Shown here piece after piece: positions 54,776 through 64,000 of a stretch of DNA of 64,000 nucleotides (position 1 is the stretch's first letter; each line of letters begins with the position of its first letter). Origin of the DNA: Perognathus longimembris pacificus (lineage: Eukaryota > Chordata > Mammalia > Rodentia > Heteromyidae); contig NC_063166.1 in assembly GCF_023159225.1 (NCBI RefSeq), positions 48,601,149 to 48,665,148 of the forward strand. Reading direction: 5' to 3'. The notes under the pieces were generated by a model. That model saw only the letters and a list, made by a program, of their open reading frames with translations. It ran no database searches and was not told the origin of the DNA. A program made the position numbers and the translations under genes.

Positions 54776-55489
54776 TCATGATGGATAATTAGGGAATTCC
54801 CTCTATTACACTTCTACATTATTAAAGTTGCCTTGCTACTGTCTGGTATATTATCTTATCATCTGTGTTTTTCTTTCTCAAGTATCCATTCTTTAGTGAC
54901 AGAATGTCTTATGTTTGTGGCAGAGGCACAAGCAAGAGTAATAGCATTTTTAAAATTTTTTATTTTCATTTCACTTGAGATCTCCAACTCTTTTCTCATT
55001 AGTACAAGACAGCCTGAAGCCCCTACACCTTAAAGTGATGTGTGTCTTGAGTGTCTGCAGAGTTATGACAGTGGTTTGCCAGCTGAAGCACAGATGGAAA
55101 TGTGGTCCATGGAGAAAGGCAGGCAGGGTGCAATTACTTTGGGATAGTTAAATAATACATAGACTTTGCCATCCAAGAAGAGGAGAGAGAGCGTCTCTGA
55201 TTTCCATTTTCAATAGGACAAGGCAAAGAATGCCATAGAAGTCCTCTGCAGTGTGGGTCTACACAGGGCTGGAATCTATTCATATGGAGAAGAATCTAAA
55301 GGTAAAGGTGGTGGGAATTAAATATTTGAATGAAGAAAGATGGCTTTGGGGAACAGGGGCAGCTGGATGCCCAGCATGGAAAAGAAAGGAAATGATTTCC
55401 CAAAAATCAAGTAAGGCAGCATGGAATTCCATCCAATAGGATTAAGGGGCAGACAAAGGGATGTGAAGGTCTACAAGATTCCAATAACA
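54776..55489. other. Unassigned sequence
   Basis: Nothing recognised. Confidence 0.4.
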
Positions 55490-56127
55490 GCATAAAAATC
55501 TAAATTTATGAAGAGATATTAACATTAATAAATCAAAAGACTCATAATAATCAAGATATAGCTTCTTCCAAACTTGAACAATAGACTCGATGTCATCCCA
55601 AAAAAATTCTCAGTGTGATATTGTGTAGATACTTACAAGCCAGTTCTAAAATTCGTATAGAATATCAGGAGCTTATGCATAGCCACCTTGAAAAGAGTGA
55701 TAAAGCACATGCAGCCACGTTAACTCATTTCAGGACTCACTATAAAGCGACAATGATCAGAGAACATTGGTGAAGACTCAGATGAATGGAACAGGACACA
55801 GAGACCAGAAATAAATCCACAAAACATTTCAAATTGTCTCTGGTAAAGGAACAAAGGAAATTAAATGAAGAAAGGGAAGTCTTTTAAAAATTGGTTTCAG
55901 GGAATTTGAACATTCATACCTTTTATAAATTGAATTCAAACACAGACCTTATATCCTTCACAAACAATAACTCAAAATCTACCATAAACCCAAATGTAAA
56001 ATTCAAGGTATAAAACTTTCAGAAGAAGCCATAACAGAAAATCTATACAATGCTTTGGATGATTAATTTTTAGATACAACACCAAAAATATGGTGTGTGA
56101 AAGACTTTGTGTTAGTTTAAAATTCTG

Positions 56128-56230
56128 AGTAGGGTAGTGCACATCTTCAGCTCACCCACTAGGGAGGCTGAGGCAGGAGGATCACAAGTTTACCAGCCTA
56201 GGTGACAGAGTATGGTCCTGTCTCTAAATT
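56128..56230 (+). mobile_element. FLAM/B1-like monomer SINE
   Basis: 'actagggaggctgaggcagg', 'aggatcacaagtttaccagc', 'ctaggtgacagagtatgg' and 'tcctgtctctaaattttaaa' form the left 7SL-derived monomer with an A-rich tail to 56250. Confidence 0.75.
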
Positions 56231-56726
56231 TTAAAAAAAGAAAGAAAAACACGAATATATCTTTCATGAAAGAGTCTGTGAAAGAATGAAAAAACAAATC
56301 ATAGATTGGGAGAAATTGTTTTTGAAGCACATGTTTTATAAAGGATGCATATCCAAATATAAAGATTCATCAGTAAGATCACAAGCATCCCAATTAAACA
56401 ATGGATGAATGATCTCAATAGATATTGAACCAAACTGATATACAAATTACAATTAATCACACAATATGCCTGTTACTCAACATCATTGGCCACTGAGGGG
56501 TTGCAAATTAAAACAGCAATGAGCTTCTATGACATACCTAGCAGAATGGCTAAAATCCAAAAGCCCAGTGACAGCTAGTGGAAATGCAAAGATGTGAGTC
56601 TCTTATAAAACTAGACATGGACATAACATGATTCAGAAATCTCACTTCTAGGTATTTACACAACTTATTTGAAAACTATGTCCTCACATAAACCTGAAAA
56701 TAAATGTTTATTGTAGATTTCCTTTT

Positions 56727-57001
56727 TTATCTTCTTTTTCCACCCTTTATTGTCAAAGTGAAGTACAGAGGGGTTACAGTTTCATATGTAAGGCAGTGAG
56801 TACATTTCTTGTTCAACTTGTTACCTCCTCCTTCTTTTTTCTCCCGCCTCCCTCTTCCCTCTTTCCCTCCACCCTGCCCCATGAGTTGTACAGTTGTTTA
56901 TACCAAATGCATTTATAAGTATTGCTTTTGGAATTGTTTGTCTTCTTATTCTTTGTCTCTTGATTTTGGTGTTCCCTTTCCCTTCCTTAGTTCTAATACA
57001 C
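56727..57001 (-). mobile_element. Short L1 3'UTR insertion with TSD
   Basis: A 275-bp minus-strand L1 3' end ('gaagtacagaggggttacag', 'catgagttgtacagttg') with a 14-bp TSD 'gtagatttcctttt' at 56713-56726 and 57002-57015. It contains no ORF2 sequence, a very severe 5' truncation. It inserted into the old L1M copy. Confidence 0.9.
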
Positions 57002-57200
57002 GTAGATTTCCTTTTAACCAACTAACCTAGAAGTAACCAAGAATTCCTTAACGATGTTAGCAGTTGAACAAATGGTTGTGCATCCATCTAATGGACAACT
57101 AGCTCCTTGGTAATAAATACAAATGAGCCATCAAATGATTCTTATCTGTTCATTTCTGACTACAATAAAATGCACTGATGTTCAACTGTAATTGCTCACC

Positions 57201-57879
57201 CCCAGCCTGGAAAATGACTGAAACTTCCCTTCTGGGTGTTCACAAAGAAGTTGTGTGCATTACATTACTGAGAACATAGGTGCTTTCATTAAAAAAATAA
57301 CTTGTAGAGTTCTGTTAAGACGCAGGCTGTCATGCTCTTTCCTGCATGGGAAAGGCAGGGAGCTGTGCCCTCATGTCCTCTCACTCTTACTAAGAAGGTA
57401 TAGGCACCTATTCTAGGACCTTAGTGAGTCCTATGGGGTTTGGGAACAGTCATTATTTCTGTTTCTTGAGACTTTTGCTTCTGACATGATTTGCTGTTCC
57501 CTACTACCCACACAGGCTTGACTCATCACTGTCCTCCCAGGTTTTGCAGACAAACAAACAGAAAAACACAAAACCAACTTCAAAGGGGCACACATAGAAT
57601 GAAATTTCCAGTGAGAAGAGGCAAGATCAGTTTATATTTCAGGAAAACAACCAACATCAAACTGGACTTCAAATATACATGTGATAAGATACTTGTACGT
57701 AGGTTATAGAAAGAACTCTCAACACTAAAAGACATCCAAATAAAATGGAAAACGATGTGAATGACAGGTCTATTATGAATATACATGATGGTTCTATTAT
57801 GAATATACACAAATGGCCAAACTCAACAGGGAAATATGTCCATCAGTATTTATCAAGGTTCAAATCCAAACTGAAATGT
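57201..57879. other. Unassigned sequence
   Basis: A short imperfect direct duplication 'attatgaatatac' lies at 57771-57808. Nothing else is recognised. Confidence 0.4.
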
Positions 57880-58830
57880 TCTTTCAAAGCTATCACAATG
57901 GGGACAACAAACAAGACAGATAATAATGTGTTCATATGACTATGGCCACTGCAGAATTCTCATACAGTGAGTGGGGAATGTAAGGGTATACCAGCTTTGT
58001 ACCTTGTCTAGCCATTCTTCAAAAGACTTGTTAATTACACTTAGCTATGCACTCACGTGTAATGAAAATATATACTAACATAAAATATTCTACAAGAATA
58101 TTTATAGTAACACTATTCCTAACAGTCAAAAAGTGAAAAAAATCTAAATATTCAGCAGCTGATGAAGAGGTAAATAAAATGTAAGTTACACACACAATGG
58201 ACTACCACCTCAATAATAAAAAGAAATGAAGTATTGATACATGCTACATGGATAAACCTTAAAAACACTCTGTGAAATGATAAGCTGGTGGCTAAACACA
58301 AAGAATAGTATACTTCATGATTCAACATATATAAAATGTACAGAATTAAACGTGAGCAAAATAGGCTGGGCACTGGTGGCTCATGCCTGTAATCCTAGCT
58401 AGGAGACTGAGATCTGAGGATTGCAGTTCAAAGCCTAGGCAAAAAAGTCCATGAAATTCTTAAGCCTAATAAACTGCTCAGAAAAAAGCCAGAAGTGGTG
58501 CTGTGACTCAAGTAGTAGAGCACTAGCCTTGAGCACAAATTAGCTCTGGTACAGCATCCAGGCCCTGAGTTCAAGTCCCAGGACCAGCAATAAATAAATA
58601 AATAAAAAGAGCAAAATGGAAGTCACACACACAGCCTGAGGGAGTTGGGGAGAGTTAGAAGGGACTACTTAACGGATACGAGATTTTCTGGGGATGATAG
58701 TAATGCCCTAAACCAGATTCTTTAGTAGTTTTACAGCTTTGACTATAATAAAAGCCATTGAATTAAACCTTGAACAGGTGAGTTGTGTGGGATGTGGATT
58801 ATTTTCAGTAAAGCTATTAGAAAAAGATGG
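57880..58830 (+). mobile_element. Second old L1M copy: ORF2 tail and 3'UTR, split by a SINE
   Basis: Plus-strand order: 'ctatcacaatggggacaac', 'gaattctcatacagtgag', 'acaatggactaccacctc', 'aataaaaagaaatgaagta', 'tacttcatgattcaac'. Then, beyond the SINE, the 3'UTR words 'ggacttacttaacgg'-like (58656-58680) and 'tttagtagttttacagctttg'. It is diverged, but the ends of ORF2 and the 3'UTR are in the right order. Confidence 0.62.
58365..58608 (+). mobile_element. B1+ID dimeric SINE (B1-dID type)
   Basis: B1 half ('ggcactggtggctcatgcc', 'aggagactgagatctgagg'), ID half ('gctgtgactcaagtagtagag', 'cactagccttgagc') and an AATA-rich tail (58589-58605). Short direct repeats 'gagcaaaat' at 58354-58362 and 58609-58617 fit a TSD. 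Confidence 0.88.
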
Positions 58831-58839
58831 AATGATAGC

Positions 58840-59003
58840 ACAAAAACAACAGCTTTATTGTCTTAGTTCAATCATATCTGTCTTGTGAGAGGGCTCCAAT
58901 TGTGTCACCATGACCATCATCTACCCGAGCAAAGTAGACATGGCATGTGCCTCTGAGCTGTGCTGAGCCATCTGTTCCCATTTCTCTGTGACAGAGTCTG
59001 AGT
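58840..59003 (-). other. Exon-like segment, minus strand, no gene recognised
   Basis: On the minus strand a strong 3' splice-site-like sequence ('ttttctttttttcag', ending at 59004) precedes a stretch open in one frame for about 47 codons (…GTCHVYFARVDDGHGDTIGA…) to a stop near 58870. An AATAAA word (58859-58854) and a GT-rich stretch follow. This combination resembles a terminal exon, but I do not recognise the protein and found no upstream exon. It may be chance. Confidence 0.2.
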
Positions 59004-59744
59004 CTGAAAAAAAGAAAATTTCTCATCTAGTTGTTAGGATAATTTATCCAGCCAGTCCATTGTTTTTGGACGCAGCATCACTGAGCTTAGCAATGAATTA
59101 TCACTTGATTACTCTAGGCATGGCCATTCATTCCCCAATGAGACTTAATGGCAGATGCTGCAAGATGGTGGCAGCATTTGACAGGTTGGGTAAACTCAAT
59201 GGGACCCCCAGACCTTTCTGTCCACCAACATCAACTCTGGTGAGATTAGCACATTCACACAACACTATGTGAACAGACCTGCCCTACTAAGAATCTCAGC
59301 ATAGGCCCCTGTATTAGTCTCCTCAAGTCTGACAATGGCCTTAGCATTCATCTCATGCAAGTCTCTCATGTTGATATTGCAGCACTGAAGCCAATAAGCC
59401 TGAGGAGACTTCCAAACAAACATCACAAGTCTGACCAGTATCAGAACTCCCATGTTTGCCCTCAAGTGCTCATCCTACCCCCATTATGCTGTTTCTATTC
59501 TGATGTTAAGTGTGGACCACAGTGTCTGTCTGATTCCTTCAGGGTGGACTCCAGATCTCTGGACCTAGCTGTGCCCAGAATTGCTGTTACATGTAATGCC
59601 CTACTCTAGCACAACAACTATGACACATTTCAAAAATAGAACATTTAACTCCTTACACATGTATTTCTAGACCTAATGTCATATGCACTCTTTAGAATAA
59701 ACCTAAATAAGTTTCCTTGTAATTCAAAAGATTATAGTTATGAA
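59004..59744. other. Unassigned sequence
   Basis: Short open frames on both strands (58988-59272 plus, 59265-59465 minus) carry no recognised motif. Confidence 0.35.
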
Positions 59745-59845
59745 AGACTGGCAAAAAAGAAACTTACTCATTGCCTGACTTATATAACTCCTATGTACAT
59801 CACCTTTATAATAACAATAGAAAATTTAAAAAAATACTGAGTGAA
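59745..59845 (+). mobile_element. L1 3' end, plus strand, about 100 bp
   Basis: 'cttactcattgcctgactt', 'ctatgtacatcacctttata' and 'ataacaatagaaaatttaaa' are the last 100 bp of the older L1 3'UTR, as at 34860-34958. Confidence 0.65.
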
Positions 59846-61104
59846 AAAAATAGTTGGTAGTATTTTTTGTGTACAGAAAAACATTGCTTTACCAAATATA
59901 AAGGACATTTCCAAATAGACAGTATTTTCTCATGCTATTCACAAACCAAGGACTTTTGCAGGAAAATAATGGAGACTCTTTTGCTGGGATAATAAAAGTT
60001 CCTGGGTTTTTTTTTTCCTGAGTCTACCTGTCCTTGTTGTGTGACAGGCTGCACTTTTTTGGTTTGGGTCAGAAACAATAGTAGACAGACTGCTTCCATC
60101 TACTAGAGTTATCTCCACCCTCTTGAATGCAAAATGCCCCCTTGTGCTTGCAGATATGGCTTAGGAGCAGGGTTTTTACAGGCTCTTAATATACTCTGAC
60201 TATGGTTGCTTTCCACAAGGTGAAAAGGTCTTGCAGGCTTTAGATAAGCCTGTCTAAAAGCAGAAATCTAGCTCTTTATGCTTATGTCACATCAGCACAG
60301 ACACTCTTAGGTTAATTGCCTAAATCCATTTATTTAGCTGTGGGATATATGTCAGCTTCTGCTGTAGAAAGCCAAGAGAAATGACCGACAGAAATTCCAT
60401 TGTATAAAGAGCTCCAATGAGTCTTGGCCAAAGCAGAAGCCAACCATGTTTCCATGACAACCAGAATCCATCAGCAAAAAGTAAAAAGCCTATAAAATTA
60501 TGTCATGGACCAAGTCTTACAGAAGCATGGGTGGTAGGGGCAGAGTAGATAAACAAAGCACCAAATTCATGTGATTAAACAAGGCAGGTCCCTTTCAAAG
60601 GAAGGGAATCACATGTTTGGGAGAGAAGTTAGTTTCTCTAGGCTCAAATTTAAGAGGCTGGATACTTTTAGGTCAGTATTATTGCTGGTATATGGGGATA
60701 ATTTACAAAGGCTCTTGATGCCATGAGTACTCCACGGTAGTGGAGGACATAAGGTCCTATGTTCACATGTCACAGCTACATAGACCCTTCCAACTCCCAG
60801 CAGGCAGTACCCAGGATGCACACTCAGCATGGACAATGCAAGCTGGGCATCTGAGCCTGGACACATGGCCTTAGGCCTTTGTTGAACAATGAGTTGCAAC
60901 TGATATTTCTGGAAAGTGCCTCTATGGAAATTATTGACTGGCATTCCTGGTAATTTCCAGCTCTAAATCTCTTCTTGATTGTTGATCTTTCAAAAAAACA
61001 TTTGATAATGCTATAATCACTACACTTGGGGAATAGAGATAGAATTTGCTAGATGAGATGTCACAGCCTTCTGATTGATATATTGGTGGTTTTTCTTTCT
61101 GTAT
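59846..61104. other. Unassigned sequence
   Basis: A 111-codon minus-strand frame at 60609-60944 has no recognised motif. Nothing else was found. Confidence 0.35.
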
Positions 61105-61307
61105 GATTTTCTGCCAGTAACAGGGTTTGAACACAGCCTCAGGCTTGCTAGCCTGGTGCTCTACCACTTGAGCCACACCTCCAGGTCAGCTTTTTGCTGG
61201 TTATTTTGTACATGGAGTCACACACACCTTTCTGCCTGAGCTGGCTTTCAACTGTGATCCTCTGGATTTCAGCTTCCTGTGTAGCTAGTATTACAGGGAT
61301 GAGACAC
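61105..61307 (-). mobile_element. B1+ID dimeric SINE, antisense
   Basis: The ID half ('gctagcctggtgctctaccac', 'ttgagccacacctccagg') is followed by the B1 half ('catggagtcacacacacc', 'gcctgagctggctttcaac', 'cctgtgtagctagtattac'). It is moderately diverged. Confidence 0.78.
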
Positions 61308-61324
61308 TGGCATCTAAATTCTTT

Positions 61325-62959
61325 TTTATTTAAATGTCTTTTTTATTTAAATGATGTACAAAAGGGTAACAGTTACATAAATAAGGTAATGGGTACATTT
61401 CTTTTCAAAGTGTGTTACCCCCTCCTCATTTTCTCCTGCTTTTCCCAGCCCTGGCTCCCCTCCCACCAGGTTGTAAAGTTCATTTCCAACATAGTGTCTT
61501 GTGAGTATCACTGTTGCATTGCTTCACCCTTTGTCCTTTGTCTCACCATTTTGTTATTCCCTTCCCTTCCTCAAATCTGATCAACTTAAATGCAAGACAA
61601 AGGGTATAGAGATAAAAAACAGTGACCACAGGGAATAAACTAGAAGGAAAAATGAAAGAAAAGAGAAATAACTACAAAGAGCACACTAAAAGTCAAAAAC
61701 AAAAACACCCCCAAAACAATCTGGTTTCCATATCTTGGAGTTTATATTGATTGGCATCATTTTATAAAGTCATATGCACATAGTTATTGAGCTATTGTGC
61801 TCCTTTGCTAGGACTATCCTAGACATATACTAATTATTACTGATGAGGGAAACCACGGAGCCTGTGTTTCTTTGAGTCTGGCTCATGTCACTTAATATGA
61901 TTTTTTCCCAAGTCTTTCCATTTCCCTATGAATGGATCAATGTGATTCTTTGTGATGGAAGCATAGAATTCCATTGTGTATATATATCTACCATATTTTC
62001 TAGATCCATTCATCTACTGAGGGGCATCTGGGTTGATTCTCTATCTTAGCTATGATATATAAAGCTGCAACAAACACGGTTGTGCTAGTAGCTTTACTGT
62101 GGTTTTGTTTATGATCATTTGGGTAAATGCCCATGAGTGTAATTGCTGGGCCACCATACTGCTTTCCAGAGTGGTTGAACCAGTTTACATTCCACCAACA
62201 GTGTAGTAGCTTTCCCTTTTGGCCACATCCCTGACAGCATCTGTTATTATTTGTTGTCTTGATAAAGGCCATTCTAATTGGGGTGATCTCAATGTTGCTT
62301 TGATTTGCATTTCTTTTATGGCCAGAAATGTTAAAATTTTCTTCATGTGTCTATTGGCCATTCTTATTTCTTCTTCAGAGAAGTCTCTCTTTAATTCTTT
62401 AGCCTACTTATTAATGGGGTGTTTTTTCTTTGAAGGTCTGTTATTGGGGGGTGTTAATTATTGAGCTCTAGGTATATATTTTATATGAGGCCCTTGTCTG
62501 TTGTATAGCTAGTGAAATCCTTTTTCAATCTGTGGTCTTTCTACTTATTTTGTGAGCTATGTCCTTTGCCATGCAGAAGCTCTGAAGTTTAATGCAGTCC
62601 CATTTATCCAACCTTTCTTTGATTTGTTGTGTTTATAGTCCTTTATTTGGGAAGTTTTGAACTGTGCCAAGGAGCCCTAGTGAGTCTCCTATCACTTCCT
62701 GTAATATTTTCAGGTTATCTGATCTTACACTGAGGTCTTTGATCCACTTGGAATTGATTCTGGTGCAGGGTGATATATACAGATCTAACTTTTGTCTTCT
62801 ACAGGTGTTTAACCAATTCTGCCAGGACCATTTGTTGACAAGGCTGTCTTTCTTCCATGCTATTTTTGGGCTCCCTTATCAAAGATAAGGTGGCCATAAA
62901 TCTGTGGGTTCATTTCTGGGACTTCAGTTATATTCTCTTGGTCCTCAGGCCTGTTCATG
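61325..62959 (-). mobile_element. 5'-truncated L1 with diverged TSD
   Basis: On the minus strand this covers the ORF2 C-terminal third and the 3'UTR and is more diverged than the copies at 35532 and 50777. ORF2 pieces include WIKDLSVRSD-like sequence near 62720 and QPRCPSVDEWI near 62010. Direct repeats 'tggcatctaaattcttt' (61308-61324) and 'tggcatttaacttcttt' (62960-62976) differ at two positions. The 5' end ('cctcaggcctgttcatg' on plus) stops within three bases of the truncation point of the other two. A 'ttttatttaaatg' duplication lies at 61325-61352. Confidence 0.88.
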
Positions 62960-62976
62960 TGGCATTTAACTTCTTT

Positions 62977-64000
62977 CTGCATATTTAAAGATGAAAGGTA
63001 ATGGAGCAGGGCTACTATTGATTGTGAGAGCATATTCACTGCCTGGAAATTAGGAGGGTTGTGAAGGGCATGGGTACGTGAGAACCATCTTACAGTGATA
63101 AAGACCAAGAGCCCAGGCATTTGTCTGTGGCTCTGAACCACCCCAAGGGTATTTGCATTTCAGTTTGACTGACAGAATCATGACCTCTCCCTTACAGATA
63201 CTCATAGATTTTATAATCTATCTTTAAAAGACTCAATAAAATGATTTTAAAATAAGATCAAGGAAGTGCCATAAATACCATTTTCTACACATTACTCATG
63301 TTGCTTGACTTTCTGAGGTTGAGGTAGACGTCTGCTAATTTTCCAGGGAAAGTGTCTGTGATTGGTGAAATGAGTCATAGTTTACATGAGCGGAGGAGAC
63401 TCAGTACAAAGGCAGTTTTCAAAAATGGCATTATTGGAAGTCACAGGAAACTGTCCAGCCTTGCAAAGACCAGAGGAAGAGTGTTTATTTTGTGTCATTA
63501 TAATAACTCAAAATGACCACTTCCTTTCTTTTAAAAACCATTTGTAACTTTGATGATGTGGTTACTCTGATGGAAGTTGAATGCATGGACAGAGATGGTA
63601 TATCTTTGCTGGCAGTAAATACTGAAATCTCAGAGATCTGGATGGTGTGAGACTGGGCATTTTGATGTGCTATTACTGGATGATAGATAGTCATCCACTA
63701 GAAGATGGGTAAGTAGGTCTGAGACTCTGCTGGAGAGAATCAACATACTACAGATGTTGAGAACATCTGGTGACAATGGAAAGAAATACATGTTTTGATG
63801 TCTCACAATTACTCTTGCTGAGCCCATAGGTTATGCTCAAGGGATCAGCCTGAGTCTGGTCCTGACTGGCCCAGCACAGACACCTGAAGGTCTTCAGTGT
63901 GCCTGGTGCTAGCTCCAGCCTCTTAGACAATGGCTTTTTTGTCCCCAAAGGGCCATCAAAGTTGGACAAAGATGCGATGCGTCTATTTAAACTGGCAGCT
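62977..64000. other. Unassigned sequence
   Basis: No gene or repeat recognised up to the window edge. Confidence 0.4.

Larger units (their letters stand above)
55490..57200 (+). mobile_element. Old L1M-class ORF2 remnant, interrupted twice
   Basis: Diverged ORF2 words run in order on the plus strand: 'tcactataaagcgacaatgatc', 'gaccagaaataaatccac', 'aaacacagaccttatatcc', 'aacaatggatgaatgatctc', 'catcattggccactgagg', 'cacttctaggtatttacac', and after 57015 'agtaaccaagaattcct' and 'aatacaaatgagccatc'. It is split by a 7SL-type SINE (56128-56230) and a young L1 3' end (56727-57001). It has no coding potential. Confidence 0.65.

Overview
This window looks like intergenic, repeat-dominated DNA from a rodent. 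I found no intact host protein-coding gene, no tRNA, rRNA or other recognisable RNA gene, and no CRISPR array or prokaryotic feature. The best organismal clue is the SINE content. There are dimeric tRNA-Ala/ID-like SINEs with a 'GGGGCTGGGGATATGGCC' type head, and B1+ID dimers of the B1-dID type. From memory this combination fits the Geomyoidea (kangaroo rats, pocket mice, pocket gophers); the family names IDL-Geo and B1-dID are recalled, not looked up. All L1 copies belong to one rodent-like lineage whose 3'UTR carries a G-rich purine tract.

Layout. 0.4-5.5 kb: broken L1 and SINE pieces and a 3'-end L1 with a 12-G run. 5.6-7.9 kb: ends resembling an old Tigger-like DNA transposon, containing a SINE with a clean target-site duplication (TSD), plus L2 and B1 pieces. 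8.6-14.8 kb: old L1, B1-dID and several microsatellites, including a roughly 600-bp pyrimidine-rich stretch at 12.0-12.6 kb. 14.8-16.1 kb: a 5'-inverted ('twin-primed') L1, itself hit by a SINE that carries about 180 bp of extra 3' sequence. 16.6-23.0 kb: a three-level nest, in which an old L1 is split by a nearly full-length L1 (16885-22546, with 5'UTR, broken ORF1 and internally deleted ORF2), which is split by a third L1 in the opposite direction. The last two form a very large palindrome.

23-33 kb is mostly unassigned, with MIR, a MaLR-type LTR, an ancient L1M 3' end and one possible processed pseudogene. 33.3-34.6 kb holds a decayed ERVL-type pol. 35.4-37.4 kb is a B1-dID split by L1. 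37.4-44.3 kb has old LTR-like sequence and an unexplained GC/CpG-rich patch. 46.05-46.56 kb is a CA-rich degenerate repeat. 50.2-54.8 kb has L2, L1, B1 and a three-unit SINE. 55.5-63 kb has old L1M copies split by younger SINEs and L1s.

The elements do not cooperate as a system. The interest lies in the insertion histories: nested elements with readable TSDs, three independent L1 insertions truncated at essentially the same ORF2 nucleotide, an L1-in-L1 palindrome, and a chimeric SINE retrotransposition product. Family names and ages are inferences from sequence memory and need RepeatMasker-type confirmation. Unassigned stretches may contain diverged repeats I could not see.
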